A stretch of DNA of 64,000 nt from assembly GCA_028098005.1 (NCBI GenBank), contig JAOHFM010000002.1, positions 7,388 through 71,387 on the forward strand, written 5' to 3'. This stretch comes from Psychrosphaera sp. (GTDB lineage: Bacteria; Pseudomonadota; Gammaproteobacteria; Enterobacterales; Alteromonadaceae). Positions within the stretch are counted from its first letter, which is position 1. Each line of letters begins with the position of its first letter. Positions 18,968 through 28,796 of the stretch are shown piece by piece. The notes below the pieces were generated by a model. That model had not been told where the DNA came from. It did no database searches and worked only from the letters and a program-made list of their open reading frames with translations. Both the position numbers and the translations under genes were made by a program.

Positions 18968-20224
18968 TTAATTTATTAAAAATGAGTCTGTTTTACTGTA
19001 TTCGTCATAATTGGAAATAATGATTTCATCGTTAGGACTTAAGCCAGACAAAACTTCTACTTCTCGCATGCTGAGGGCGCCGAGTTGGATATCAACTTTT
19101 GTAGCAATATCACCTTCAACTTTGAAAACATAAAAGCCTCCGGACTGCATAAAGCTGCCTCGACGCACCTTCATTACATTTGACTTACTCTCTAATAACA
19201 CTCTGGCAGAGACTTGTTGATTCTGACGGATGCCGCTCAATTGTTGCTGGTCAAAACGCACTCGAGCGGTAACTTGACGATTTTTAACTTCTGGTGAAAT
19301 TGCAGATAATCTCCCTAAAAAAGTACTACCGGCAATGTTAATTTCAGCTTGCATACCAATACCTAAATCGTTGGCATAACTTTCTGCCACATTAAGCTCA
19401 ACTTCATAAGCGCTTAAGTCAACTAACGTCATTAATGCCTCGTTCTTTTTAACTAAGGCTCGTTGTTGAACAATTAAGTTGCCGACAACGCCTTTTACCG
19501 TTGCCAATATATTCAGGTCATTAATTTTACGTTTAAGATCTTCAAGTACTAATGCTTGGCGTGATACTGTGCTTTTTGCACTTGCTAATTCAAACGCTAA
19601 ACGCTCCTTGGCAATACTCACCTCTTCTTTAGCGTGCCTTTGAGTCAATTCAGCCCTCGCCAAATCATCCACGGCTTTTTCAAAATCTATTTTACTAATT
19701 AGGTTGTTTTTCATTGAGGCATGCGCCCGACGGTTTTCTCGCTGTGCCGCCTCTAGATCTACTTGGGCAATATCCAATAACTTAGTCAACTGTAATGTTT
19801 GACTGCGAGCATCTAACTCTTGGCGTGCTAATTCACCTTTGAGACGTTCCATTTCAGCGCTTTCTTGTTTAAGCTGATTTGCAAGTTCTGGACTGTCCAC
19901 AATGGCAATAACTTGGCCTAGCTCAACTTCGTCACCGGCTTTTACTTTGAGCGAAACAAACCCTTGCTCAGGACTATAAACCTGAGGAGCATTAGCTGCG
20001 ACAATACGCCCATTAGAAACAATGTCTCGGACCAATTCACCCATTTCAACTCGAGCAATTTGCATAGAAGCCCGATCAAAAGAATGACTGACAGATGCGC
20101 CACTCATCAACGCCCTAGCAGTAAATACAATCACTATTAGCGCACCAAGAGTAATTCCCACTATTTTTTTTACGTTTGGTTTAGACTCAACGGCAACATC
20201 TTGCGCGCTCGTATCCTTAATCAT
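18968..20224 (-). CDS. HlyD/MacA-type periplasmic adaptor of the ABC exporter
   Basis: The 418-residue protein has an N-terminal membrane anchor, a barrel/lipoyl half (VYSPEQGFVSLKVKAGDEVELGQVIAIVDSPEL), a long coiled-coil hairpin rich in Glu, Ala, Arg and Leu, and a returning lipoyl half. These are the marks of membrane fusion proteins that link an inner-membrane pump to an outer-membrane TolC channel. The ATG at 20224 is preferred over a GTG at 20254, because GGAG lies eight bases before it. It is the first gene of the six-gene operon. A tolC gene lies elsewhere in the window, at 28797. Confidence 0.87.
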   Translation of the reverse strand: MIKDTSAQDVAVESKPNVKKIVGITLGALIVIVFTARALMSGASVSHSFDRASMQIARVEMGELVRDIVSNGRIVAANAPQVYSPEQGFVSLKVKAGDEVELGQVIAIVDSPELANQLKQESAEMERLKGELARQELDARSQTLQLTKLLDIAQVDLEAAQRENRRAHASMKNNLISKIDFEKAVDDLARAELTQRHAKEEVSIAKERLAFELASAKSTVSRQALVLEDLKRKINDLNILATVKGVVGNLIVQQRALVKKNEALMTLVDLSAYEVELNVAESYANDLGIGMQAEINIAGSTFLGRLSAISPEVKNRQVTARVRFDQQQLSGIRQNQQVSARVLLESKSNVMKVRRGSFMQSGGFYVFKVEGDIATKVDIQLGALSMREVEVLSGLSPNDEIIISNYDEYSKTDSFLIN

Positions 20225-20241
20225 GTGCTCTGCTCCGTGAC

Positions 20242-20262
20242 CATGAATAAACACTATTCATG
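20242..20262. promoter_or_regulatory. Perfect dyad in the leader of the exporter operon
   Basis: CATGAATA (20242-20249) and TATTCATG (20255-20262) form a perfect eight-base inverted repeat with a five-base spacer. It lies between the sigma-54 promoter and the adaptor start, just upstream of the ribosome binding site. It could be an RNA hairpin or an operator. Confidence 0.5.
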
Positions 20263-20315
20263 CGCCATTTTAATATTTGATATATGATTTTGTGCTTAAT
20301 GCTTACAGTGAGTAT

Positions 20316-20331
20316 TGCGAGGAGCGTGCCA
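20316..20331 (-). promoter_or_regulatory. Sigma-54 (-24/-12) promoter of the exporter operon
   Basis: On the minus strand the sequence is TGGCACGCTCCTCGCA. Against TGGCAC-N5-TTGCA it has one mismatch, and GG and GC are separated by exactly ten bases as required. Transcription would begin near 20305, about 80 bases before the adaptor ATG. The operon itself encodes a sigma-54 activator, which makes the match convincing. Confidence 0.8.
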
Positions 20332-20386
20332 AAACCTAAAGCACTGATTTAAAAGATATATGTGGGATTTATTCAATTAGAAAAGC

Positions 20387-20422
20387 GTCCGCGGACAGCA
20401 TGAAGTGTCCGAACGGACACTT
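20387..20422. promoter_or_regulatory. Paired dyads, likely upstream activating sequence
   Basis: GTCCGCGGAC (20387-20396) is a perfect palindrome. AAGTGTCCG-AA-CGGACACTT (20403-20422) is a perfect nine-base inverted repeat. They share a TCCG/CGGA core and their centres are 21 bases apart, two turns of helix. They sit about 60-90 bases upstream of the sigma-54 promoter, where NtrC-type activators bind. The likely ligand is the regulator at 14223-15566. Confidence 0.72.
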
Positions 20423-20445
20423 TTAACATTGCTTTATAAACCTAC

Positions 20446-20484
20446 AAAAAGCCACAGAGTTTGCGCTCTGTGGCTTTTTTTTTT
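20446..20484. terminator. Bidirectional rho-independent terminator after parC
   Basis: GCCACAGAG (20451-20459) pairs with CTCTGTGGC (20466-20474). Ten T follow on the plus strand, and five A precede it, which read as T on the minus strand. On the minus strand it ends the parE-parC transcript before it reaches the exporter control region. Confidence 0.9.
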
Positions 20485-20497
20485 ACATCGTAAAAAT

Positions 20498-22810
20498 TTA
20501 CCCTTCTGAAGCACTACCTAAATCAGCATCATCGATGACGATTTCGTCGTTATTGCCTTTAGTTTCAATTTCTACGCTGTCAACACGCTGTAACCCTCGC
20601 GGAAGTTTGCTACCTCTGCGGCCACGTTCACCACGATAATGATCAACATCTTTAGGTGTTAGCGTTAACTTGCGCTTTCCAGCATGCAACACCACGTTAG
20701 CATTTTCTGGAACGACAACGATTTGGCTTACCACTTCTTCTCGACTAGCGGCGCGAGCTGAAGGAATATTTATGATTTTATTGCCTTTACCTTTAGCTAA
20801 CACTGGTAAATCTTTTAGTGGGAAAACCAACATTCTGCCTTCATTAGAAATAACTAAACAGTCGTCGTTCTCAATGTTTTTCGTTGTTTGAGGCTCAAGT
20901 AACTTGGCTCCTGTAGGCAACCTAACTAATGCTTTGCCGGCTTTTTGTCGGGTAATCATATCTTCAAATTTACAAACAAAACCATAACCGGCATCTGAAG
21001 ATATTAAGAATTGCTGTTCTGAGTTCGACATCAGCGTGTATTCAAGTGTCTCACCAGCAACAATACTAAATCGCCCACTTAGAGGCTCACCTTGACTTCT
21101 TGCAGATGGCAAGGAGTGCGCATCGGCACTGAAACTTCGACCAGAACTGTCGACAAAAACAACTGGCTGGTTACTTTTACCTTTTGCAGAAGACTTAAAC
21201 CCATCTCCGGCTTTATAACCTAGCTTCTCAGGCTCAACATCATGTCCTTTTGCACAGCGCGCCCAGCCCTTTTCAGACAATACAACAGTAACGGATTCGC
21301 TTGGTACAAGATCTTTGGCAGATATCGCTTTTGCTTCGCTTCTAACAACAATAGGTGATCTGCGGTCGTCACCATATGCTTCAGCGTCGGCGGCCAGTTC
21401 TTTCTTTATAAGATTGTTTAGTTTTGTATTTGAGCCCAACAAGCTTTGCAGATGATCACGCTCTTTCGCTAACTCGGCTTGCTCAGCTTTAATCTTAACT
21501 TCTTCAAGCTTGGCTAATTGGCGTAACTTTATCTCAAGAATTGCTTCTGCTTGGGTGTTGGATAAACCAAAACGTTCCATTAATACTTGTTTCGGGTGTT
21601 CTTCCGTTCGAATAATATCGATAATTTCATCAATATTTAAGAACGCTACAAGTAAACCTTCAAGTATATGTAATCGAGCAAGGACTTTATCTAAGCGATA
21701 TTGCAAACGACGAGTAACAACACCTCGACGATATTCAATCCACTCCGTTAGTATTTGTTTTAAACCTTTTACCTTAGGTAAACCATCCAAACCAAGCATA
21801 TTGAGGTTGACTCGATAGCTTTTTTCCAAATCTGTTGAAGCAAATAAATGCTGCATAACTTGCTCAACGTCAACACGGTTTGAGCGTGGAACAATCACAA
21901 TTCGAGTTGGATTTTCATGATCAGACTCATCGCGAAGGTCGGTAATCATTGGAAGCTTTTTAGCCTGCATTTGCGCTGCTATTTGTTCTAAAACTTTACC
22001 GCCAGACACTTGGTGCGGCAGTGCGTTAATAACAATATCTCCGCTCTCTTCAACAAAGGTAGCGCGCATTTTAATGCTACCTTTACCCGTTTCATAAATC
22101 TTGGCAATATCAGCACTTGGCGTAATGATTTCAGCTTCGGTTGGGTAGTCTGGGCCTTTAACATATTCCATCAGCTGTGGTAATTCGAGCTTAGGCTCTT
22201 TAAGTAAGTGAATACACGCTTGCGCCACTTCCCTTATATTATGAGGCGGTATGTCCGTTGCCATACCAACTGCAATCCCTGTAATACCATTTAAAAGTAT
22301 GTGAGGTAATCTTGCCGGTAAGGTAACCGGCTCTTTCATTGTGCCGTCAAAGTTTGGCTGCCACTCAACCGTACCTTGACCTAATTCAGACAGTAAAATT
22401 TCAGATACTTTTGACAGACGAGCTTCGGTATAACGCATAGCAGCAAATGATTTAGGATCATCGGCTGCCCCCCAGTTTCCTTGCCCGTCAACCAGTGGAT
22501 AACGATAAGAAAACGGTTGCGCCATCAATACCATTGCTTCGTAACAGGCACTATCACCATGAGGGTGATACTTACCTAGCACGTCACCTACAGTTCTAGC
22601 TGACTTCTTATATTTAGCGGCAGCTGACAACCCAAGCTCAGACATTGCATATATAATGCGACGTTGCACTGGCTTTAAACCATCGCCAATATGCGGCAAT
22701 GCACGATCCATGATGACGTACATGGAATAATTTAAATAGGCATCCTCTGTAAAGCGTCTCAACGGTAATTGTTCAATTCCGTCACTGCTGATGCTAATCG
22801 CCTCTGTCAT
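20498..22810 (-). CDS. parC: DNA topoisomerase IV subunit A
   Basis: ParC cuts and rejoins DNA to decatenate sister chromosomes. The 770-residue protein has the breakage-reunion domain with active-site Y127 ([12 protein letters not shown]), the [15 protein letters not shown] helix ([15 protein letters not shown]), and a C-terminal beta-pinwheel. The quinolone-determining stretch [11 protein letters not shown] keeps the serine (S87) and glutamate (E91) of sensitive enzymes, equal to E. coli S80 and E84. It is last in a leftward operon with parE, but a TPR protein gene is placed between the two. Confidence 0.96.
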   Translation of the reverse strand: MTEAISISSDGIEQLPLRRFTEDAYLNYSMYVIMDRALPHIGDGLKPVQRRIIYAMSELGLSAAAKYKKSARTVGDVLGKYHPHGDSACYEAMVLMAQPFSYRYPLVDGQGNWGAADDPKSFAAMRYTEARLSKVSEILLSELGQGTVEWQPNFDGTMKEPVTLPARLPHILLNGITGIAVGMATDIPPHNIREVAQACIHLLKEPKLELPQLMEYVKGPDYPTEAEIITPSADIAKIYETGKGSIKMRATFVEESGDIVINALPHQVSGGKVLEQIAAQMQAKKLPMITDLRDESDHENPTRIVIVPRSNRVDVEQVMQHLFASTDLEKSYRVNLNMLGLDGLPKVKGLKQILTEWIEYRRGVVTRRLQYRLDKVLARLHILEGLLVAFLNIDEIIDIIRTEEHPKQVLMERFGLSNTQAEAILEIKLRQLAKLEEVKIKAEQAELAKERDHLQSLLGSNTKLNNLIKKELAADAEAYGDDRRSPIVVRSEAKAISAKDLVPSESVTVVLSEKGWARCAKGHDVEPEKLGYKAGDGFKSSAKGKSNQPVVFVDSSGRSFSADAHSLPSARSQGEPLSGRFSIVAGETLEYTLMSNSEQQFLISSDAGYGFVCKFEDMITRQKAGKALVRLPTGAKLLEPQTTKNIENDDCLVISNEGRMLVFPLKDLPVLAKGKGNKIINIPSARAASREEVVSQIVVVPENANVVLHAGKRKLTLTPKDVDHYRGERGRRGSKLPRGLQRVDSVEIETKGNNDEIVIDDADLGSASEG

Positions 22811-22835
22811 TACCTGTACCTTCTCTGTCTTCTTA

Positions 22836-24938
22836 TTATTTGGCTAAGTTAGATTCTAATTGGTTTAAAATAGTACGAAACTCTGTTGGCTCGTTGACTT
22901 CAAAAAGCTCGTACCTTGCCGATAATTTCGGTGTGGTGCTTTCTAACTCTCTTTCAATTCTTGTCACCAGTACATGTGCCTGGTTTAGATCATAATTATT
23001 CGCTATCAACCAATACCGGTGGCCATTAATTGGCAGTATTTGATACTGTTTGTTTAGACTTTTTATTCGTTCCAATTTATCACTAATGGCGTCGTCCGTC
23101 GCTTTAATCCCAAGCGATGCATTCAGTTCAGCTACACCATTGAAGTCCATAGCAATGATAGTGAACATCTTTAACCTGTTAACTTCAGTTTGATTACGTT
23201 TCGGTCCATTGTTTGTGCTAATTTGCACAGAGCTCATTTGGGACATTAATTGTTCTATAGCTAGTTCTGCACTAGCCAAGCTTAAATGCGCAAGAGGTTT
23301 GCGGCCACTTGCTTGTCTTCTTAATACAGCATTATAAATAAACAACACTAAACCAAACACTAATAACAGGATTAACCAGCGTGTATTAGATAGCTTTTCT
23401 GTTAATAAAACCAAGGCATTAGACAAGTTAACATTCATTGCTTGATGCTCGTCTAGCGCATTTTGTTGCTCTTTAAATTGACGACCAACTTTAAAGTCGT
23501 GATATGCATTAAGCTGAGCCTGCTTTCCATCTTTTTTTCTATTTTCTAAATATTCTATCAGCCCTACAGTTTTAGAAACTTGAGGCCAGTCTTTCTTTAA
23601 AATCTCTGCGACTTTTTGAACTTTGAGTACCTCTAATCTACTCACTCCGGTTTCAGGCGAGTGATTACTAAACACAGATTCTTCGAACTCTATCTTAGAT
23701 AAGTACTTTAATGATGCATCTGGCAAGTCTTTTAATATCGCCGCTTGGGCTTTAACAAAATAGAGTTCATTATGAGTTTTTGATTGCTCAGTCTTATCTC
23801 GTCCTAGTGCGTTAGTTAGGCCTTTGACTTTATCTGCCGCCTTTATAAGTTGTTCTGCATAGCCTAATTTTTGCTGTGCTATTTGATTTTTAATCAAAGC
23901 CAATAAGCTTTGTAATTGTAGATATCGGTTTCGGGTTTGCTGCGCACTTTTGTAAACAGACTCTAAGCGCTTATCAGCTTCTCTATATTTAAAAGACTGG
24001 CTATTTAATTGCGCCCATTCAATTTGAGTCTGTAATGACGACGATGCAAGTTTATTGTCTTTCAAATAACTCACCAATCGCTTGAAGCTTTGCTCTGCTA
24101 AAAACAAATCACCTTGTTTAACAAGCAACTTTACATGCGCTTGTTTAGCCCAAACTATGAGTGGCATTTGGCCACTTGAGGTCGCTTTTTCTGTTGCGAT
24201 ACTAAGGCTGATATTGGCTAACTCGTAATCTTCCAAAGAGGCGAAAAATGAAGTCTTTTTTAAGCTCCAAAATACCCAAAAGTAATCGATATTGTCGGCT
24301 TTATCCGCCCATCCATTAAGCAGCGCTGTGACGTAGTCAAAATAAGATATCGCTGCCTGGTAATCCATTATTTTAACTGCATTATCTATTCTTAATTCAT
24401 GCAAACGCAGTGTTAACACTAATTGTTCTGGCTCGGCCAATTTATCAATATCATTAATAACGATATCAAGCTCTTGTTCTGACTGCGCTGGCTTTTCTAA
24501 CAAATAAAGTGCGTGCGCTTTGATAAGACGTAAATTAACCAACTGAGCCAAAGTTAAAGTGCTATCTGTTATAAAGTGCTCCACGCTGGCTAATTGTTTT
24601 TCTGGAGAAACTGCATTTGCCGTTTGTACCGCACTTAAAAATCCATTTAAGGTTTTAAATTCACTTTGAAACTGGTTTTTGACTTTGTCTATTTGCGCGA
24701 CTTTAACAACGTCTTGCTCGTTTTTTTTGCGTTCGCTAAACCAGTCATTATGTGTCGGGCTTGTTTTATTGGGCGACGCTTCTGACTTAGTAGATGAAAC
24801 TTCCATTGAGTTGGCTATTGAGCTTGAATAATTGCTAGCAAATGAGCCGGTTGAGCAAAACACAGATACAAAAAGGCACGTCAGCTTAACGGCTAACCTC
24901 TGCTTTTCTCTATGTCTGTTGTTTTGCCAAGACTTCAT
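22836..24938 (-). CDS. TPR-like membrane protein with degenerate GGDEF domain
   Basis: The start at 24938 is preferred over one inside parE because GGGGAAAG precedes it. The 700-residue protein has a signal or anchor segment (about 18-35), some 480 residues of helical TPR-like repeats, a membrane helix near residues 518-540 ([19 protein letters not shown]), and a C-terminal domain of about 150. That domain aligns with GGDEF folds ([20 protein letters not shown]), but the GGDEF signature is replaced by INGHRYW, so it is unlikely to make cyclic-di-GMP. It may be a receptor or structural remnant. It sits 17 bases past parE. Function unknown. Confidence 0.75.
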   Translation of the reverse strand: MKSWQNNRHREKQRLAVKLTCLFVSVFCSTGSFASNYSSSIANSMEVSSTKSEASPNKTSPTHNDWFSERKKNEQDVVKVAQIDKVKNQFQSEFKTLNGFLSAVQTANAVSPEKQLASVEHFITDSTLTLAQLVNLRLIKAHALYLLEKPAQSEQELDIVINDIDKLAEPEQLVLTLRLHELRIDNAVKIMDYQAAISYFDYVTALLNGWADKADNIDYFWVFWSLKKTSFFASLEDYELANISLSIATEKATSSGQMPLIVWAKQAHVKLLVKQGDLFLAEQSFKRLVSYLKDNKLASSSLQTQIEWAQLNSQSFKYREADKRLESVYKSAQQTRNRYLQLQSLLALIKNQIAQQKLGYAEQLIKAADKVKGLTNALGRDKTEQSKTHNELYFVKAQAAILKDLPDASLKYLSKIEFEESVFSNHSPETGVSRLEVLKVQKVAEILKKDWPQVSKTVGLIEYLENRKKDGKQAQLNAYHDFKVGRQFKEQQNALDEHQAMNVNLSNALVLLTEKLSNTRWLILLLVFGLVLFIYNAVLRRQASGRKPLAHLSLASAELAIEQLMSQMSSVQISTNNGPKRNQTEVNRLKMFTIIAMDFNGVAELNASLGIKATDDAISDKLERIKSLNKQYQILPINGHRYWLIANNYDLNQAHVLVTRIERELESTTPKLSARYELFEVNEPTEFRTILNQLESNLAK

Positions 24939-24955
24939 TCTTTCCCCAAGTACAA

Positions 24956-26845
24956 CTAGACGGTTGCTTTGTTGCCTTTGCTTTCTAACCAAGACTTGCG
25001 ATCGCCCGCTCGCTTTTTCGCAAGTAGCATATCGAGCATTTCCATCGTTGGCGCAATTTCATCAATCGTTAACTGCACTAATCGACGAGTGTTTGGATCC
25101 ATAGTCGTTTCGCGCAATTGTAGCGGGTTCATCTCACCTAGACCTTTAAAGCGCTGTACGTTGACCTTGCCTTTTTTCTTCTCTGCAACAATACGATCTA
25201 AGATCCCATCTTTTTCGCCATCGTCTAATGCATAAAACACTTCTTTGCCTACATCAATTCGATATAACGGTGGCATGGCAACATATACGTGGCCTGCTTC
25301 AACTAATGTTCGGTAATGACGAGTAAACAATGCACATAACAAAGTGGCGATATGAAGACCATCGCTATCGGCGTCGGCAAGGATACAAATCTTTCCATAC
25401 CTTAATTGAGACAAGTCTGACGAATCAGGGTCCATACCGATCGCGACTGAAATATCATGAACTTCTTGCGAACCTAAAACCTGACCGGCTTCAACTTCCC
25501 ACGTATTTAAAATTTTACCGCGAAGCGGCATGATAGCTTGGAACTCACGATCTCGAGCTTGTTTCGCCGAACCACCAGCTGAGTCACCCTCAACTAAAAA
25601 CAATTCTGTTCTGTCGTTTTCTTGGCTAGAGCAGTCCGTTAATTTACCTGGGAGTGCAGGACCTTGAGTGACTTTTTTACGTATGACTTTTTTAGCGGCT
25701 CTTAGTCGTTTTTGTGCATTAGAAATACACATATCAGCCAATAGCTCAGCAATATCTGTATGCGTGTTTAACCACAAGCTAAAAGCATCTTTAACGATAC
25801 CAGACACAAACGTCGCACACTGTCTTGAAGATAAGCGCTCTTTAGTTTGACCAGCAAATTGCGGGTCTTGCATTTTAACCGACAAGATATAGCTGCATCG
25901 TTCCCAGATATCTTCAGGCGTCAGCTTTATACCGCGAGGGACTAAATTTCGGAATTCACAAAACTCACGCATAGCTTCTAACAGACCTTGTCTTAGTCCG
26001 TTTACATGAGTACCACCTTGAGCAGTAGGAATTAGGTTCACATAACTTTCGCCAATAGAGTCACCACCTTCAGGTAACCAAGTAACCGCCCATTCTGCGG
26101 CTTCTAAATTACCACTAAAAGAACCAACAAATGGGTCTTCCGGCAACATAACAAAACCTTTTACTGCATCAACTAAGTAGTCTTTTAAACCATCTTGATA
26201 AAACCACTCGTGAGTTTCTTTAAGCTGTTTATTGTTAAACTTAATTTTTAAGCCCGGACATAAAACAGCTTTAGCTCGCAAATTGTGAATTAAACGAGAA
26301 TTAGAGAATTTTGCGCTATCAAAATAAGAAGGGTCAGCCCAAAATCGTACCGTGGTACCTGTGTTTCTGCGCCCTACTGTGCCTATAACTTCTAAGCTTT
26401 GAACCTTGTCGCCATTTTCAAAAGCGATTTGATACTCTTGTGCATCGCGTCGAACACGAACTTCCATTCTAGTGGTCAGTGCATTTACAACTGATACACC
26501 TACGCCATGCAAACCACCTGAGAATTCGTAGTTGCTGTTAGAAAACTTACCACCAGCATGTAGCTTTGTAAGAATTAGCTCTACGCCTGGTATCCCTTCT
26601 TCTGGGTGAATATCAACCGGCATTCCTCGACCATCATCGGACACTTCCAAAGAGTTGTCTTCGTGTAGCGTCACCACAATATTACTTGCATGCCCTGCCA
26701 ATGCTTCATCAACACTGTTGTCTATTACTTCTTGAGCAAGGTGATTTGGACGGGTTGTATCGGTATACATTCCAGGGCGACGACGTACCGGCTCTAAACC
26801 GTTAAGTACCTCTATCGCTTCTGCATTATAAGATTGATTAGTCAT
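24956..26845 (-). CDS. parE: DNA topoisomerase IV subunit B
   Basis: ParE supplies the ATPase and Toprim parts of topoisomerase IV. The 629-residue protein has the GHKL ATP site (EVIDNSVDEALAGHA, SDDGRGMPVDIH, GGLHGVGVSVVNAL) and Toprim motifs ELFLVEGDSAGGSAKQARDR and ILADADSDGLHI. Length is normal for ParE. It follows yqiA by 59 bases on the same strand. Confidence 0.96.
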   Translation of the reverse strand: MTNQSYNAEAIEVLNGLEPVRRRPGMYTDTTRPNHLAQEVIDNSVDEALAGHASNIVVTLHEDNSLEVSDDGRGMPVDIHPEEGIPGVELILTKLHAGGKFSNSNYEFSGGLHGVGVSVVNALTTRMEVRVRRDAQEYQIAFENGDKVQSLEVIGTVGRRNTGTTVRFWADPSYFDSAKFSNSRLIHNLRAKAVLCPGLKIKFNNKQLKETHEWFYQDGLKDYLVDAVKGFVMLPEDPFVGSFSGNLEAAEWAVTWLPEGGDSIGESYVNLIPTAQGGTHVNGLRQGLLEAMREFCEFRNLVPRGIKLTPEDIWERCSYILSVKMQDPQFAGQTKERLSSRQCATFVSGIVKDAFSLWLNTHTDIAELLADMCISNAQKRLRAAKKVIRKKVTQGPALPGKLTDCSSQENDRTELFLVEGDSAGGSAKQARDREFQAIMPLRGKILNTWEVEAGQVLGSQEVHDISVAIGMDPDSSDLSQLRYGKICILADADSDGLHIATLLCALFTRHYRTLVEAGHVYVAMPPLYRIDVGKEVFYALDDGEKDGILDRIVAEKKKGKVNVQRFKGLGEMNPLQLRETTMDPNTRRLVQLTIDEIAPTMEMLDMLLAKKRAGDRKSWLESKGNKATV

Positions 26846-26904
26846 AGCGCTTATTATTCTAATTTTAGGTTCTAAATGAAAGGTTAACTAGGATTGAGTC
26901 AAAC

Positions 26905-27486
26905 TTAAAGGAAAAATTCTACTATCTGTGGTAAGTATCTCTTAAAGCCAATAAAACTGTGGTTTCCACCGGGTTCTAATGTCATTTTAGCCAGCTGGTA
27001 ATGTTCAGCGGCTTGGCGGTAGTCTAGCACCTCATCGCCCTCTTGTTGTAAACACCATACTCTACTTGAGTCACGTAAAGCTGGTTGATAAATAGCTTTT
27101 AATTCGTCCATATGATGTGGCTCTAGTAAGTACTCTTCACCAGTAATAGGTTGCACTTGCTTTCCAACGTAATCCTCCAGTAGCTCAAATGGCTTAACTG
27201 CAGGGTTTATAACCACCGCAGGGACGTTATATTTGTTGTGTATATAAGTACTTATAAAACCACCTAAGCTGCTACCCACAATGCCAATTAATTCAGAGCC
27301 GTTTGCTTGCATAATTGACTCAACAAGTTTTTCAACTTCACCAATAGCCTGCTGAGGGTGAACATGTAATTGAGGTGTATACACCTTTATATCAGGGTGG
27401 TGCAGATTCATAAACTGATTAAATTGAACGGCTTTTTCAGACAAAGGTGAAGAATGAAATCCGTGTAGATATATAATACTGGCCAT
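26905..27486 (-). CDS. yqiA: YqiA-type alpha/beta-hydrolase esterase
   Basis: The 193-residue protein begins MASIIYLHGFHSSPLSEKA, has the nucleophile elbow GSSLGGF and a late GGNHSFIGF that offers the catalytic histidine. It matches E. coli YqiA, an esterase active on short acyl-CoA and p-nitrophenyl esters in vitro. Its ATG shares one base with the yqiB stop (TAATG), so translation is coupled. In E. coli and Vibrio the phosphodiesterase gene cpdA lies between yqiB and yqiA; here it is absent. Confidence 0.88.
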   Translation of the reverse strand: MASIIYLHGFHSSPLSEKAVQFNQFMNLHHPDIKVYTPQLHVHPQQAIGEVEKLVESIMQANGSELIGIVGSSLGGFISTYIHNKYNVPAVVINPAVKPFELLEDYVGKQVQPITGEEYLLEPHHMDELKAIYQPALRDSSRVWCLQQEGDEVLDYRQAAEHYQLAKMTLEPGGNHSFIGFKRYLPQIVEFFL

Positions 27487-27958
27487 TAACTTGATGCTGA
27501 ATTTTTTAAAAGACGGTCATCTATTTTATCAGGTTGATGGTCTATTGCTAAGTTTAACCAGTCTTTTAACAAGGCATTTATCTGCGTTTTTTCATCTTTA
27601 TGATGAAGTTTATCATTTGGATATGGATTGTTTGGGCGAATGCGATCTTGTTGCTGGTATTTAGTAACTTCAACCATTTGTGCATCATGATAAAGCCTAA
27701 ACTCAATATCCATTTGACCCACTAATGTGCTTAACGTACTTCTTTGTTGAAGCGTAAACTGTTCCGTATACGGCGAAATGTCAGACACTGATAATTCAAA
27801 ATAAAGCCCCTGACTTAGTTCAATATGCCACTGCTGCCCTTGGTTATACTCCAACGGCAAAAGCCTTAATAATAAGGCATAGTTGCGACTACAAATAGTT
27901 TGTAAACGCTTGAGGTCAACAACGTACTTTTCTTTTTTTTTACAGTATTCATATTCAT
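27486..27958 (-). CDS. yqiB: YqiB (DUF1249) protein, apparent -1 frameshift at A9
   Basis: The main frame encodes ICSRNYALLLRLLPLEYNQ..., then LYHDAQMVEVTKYQQ, and PNPYPNDKLHHKDEKTQINALLKDWL. These match E. coli YqiB from its first third to its end. No ATG, GTG or TTG lies in this frame upstream of the conserved N-terminus; the first is a TTG at 27860, after it. Two ATGs (27958, 27952), directly after the nudF stop, open the neighbouring frame. That frame stops after 30 codons but passes through A_AAA_AAG in a run of nine A (27941-27933). A -1 shift there joins the frames into about 157 residues. This is either programmed frameshifting, transcriptional slippage or an assembly error in the A-run. 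The role of YqiB is not established. Confidence 0.65.
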
Positions 27959-28594
27959 CTAGTATTTTGCAGGCTCTGCATCTATCTTCTGTTTATTAAG
28001 CCTTAACCATTGTAGGCTAATAACTGTCGCTGCGTTATCTATTACACCCGAGTCTAATAATTCAAATGCATGTTCAACATCTAATACGTGAACTTTGATA
28101 TCTTCGTTTTCATCTTCTAAACCATGCACTCCGCCAGCGCCATTTGAACCAACAATGCCCATGTACAAATAAAGTCGTTCACTGGTTCCGCCAGGGCTAG
28201 ACATATAACTAAGCATTGGCGTTAACGTGTTTATATTCAAAGCAGCCTCTTCAAATGCTTCCCTTTTGGCAACATCTTCTAAGTCTTCATTTTCTTTATC
28301 TACCATGCCGGCGATGACTTCTAACAACCAAGGCGATTCTTTTGATGCCAGAGCGCCAATTCTGATTTGCTCAATAAGCACAACTTTTTGTTCAAAAGGA
28401 TCGTAAGGTAGCACCCCTACAGCATCACCTCGTTCAAATATTTCTCGGTCAATCCATTTGCTTTGACCGCCATTAAACAGGTTATGTCTAAAGGTAAATT
28501 TGTTTATTTTAAAAAAGCCGTTAAATACTTTATCAACAGACTTGATTTCAATATTTTTGCTATCAAATAGAGGTGTATATTTATCGCTCGCCAT
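27959..28594 (-). CDS. nudF: ADP-ribose pyrophosphatase (Nudix)
   Basis: NudF hydrolyses ADP-ribose to AMP and ribose-5-phosphate. The 211-residue protein has the Nudix helix: GMVDKENEDLEDVAKREAFEEAALN fits GX5EX7REUXEEXGU except that the second-to-last Gly is Ala. The N-terminal FKINKFTFRHNLFNGG and the SPGGTSERLYLYMG stretch are typical of NudF. It is first in the leftward nudF-yqiB-yqiA-parE-parC group and diverges from tolC, the same order as in many gammaproteobacteria. Confidence 0.92.
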   Translation of the reverse strand: MASDKYTPLFDSKNIEIKSVDKVFNGFFKINKFTFRHNLFNGGQSKWIDREIFERGDAVGVLPYDPFEQKVVLIEQIRIGALASKESPWLLEVIAGMVDKENEDLEDVAKREAFEEAALNINTLTPMLSYMSSPGGTSERLYLYMGIVGSNGAGGVHGLEDENEDIKVHVLDVEHAFELLDSGVIDNAATVISLQWLRLNKQKIDAEPAKY

Positions 28595-28709
28595 CCGTTA
28601 ATCCCCGCTCAACCCTATAAGTTGGGAGTTTAACATAAATAACGGTTTCAGCTTATTTACAATTCAATATTCTGTTACATTTGCAGTATATTAATTTACA
28701 TTAAAAACA

Positions 28710-28738
28710 TTACTCAAAACAACGAGAAAGGCTACAAT
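28710..28738 (+). promoter_or_regulatory. Possible sigma-70 promoter of tolC
   Basis: TTACTC (28710-28715) and TACAAT (28733-28738) are 17 bases apart in the nudF/tolC divergent gap, about 60 bases before the tolC ATG. The -35 box is a weak match. Confidence 0.35.
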
Positions 28739-28796
28739 ATAGCCAATTATCGCTAAACGCTAAAATTGGAATAAAAATTTCGGTTAAGGAACCAGT

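Noticed and set aside
22450..22580. Quinolone-resistance change in parC
   Set aside because: The residues equal to E. coli S80 and E84 are still serine and glutamate.
24939..24992. Start of the TPR protein inside parE at 24992
   Set aside because: GGGGAAAG precedes the ATG at 24938, and the outer start would overlap the parE end for no gain in family match.
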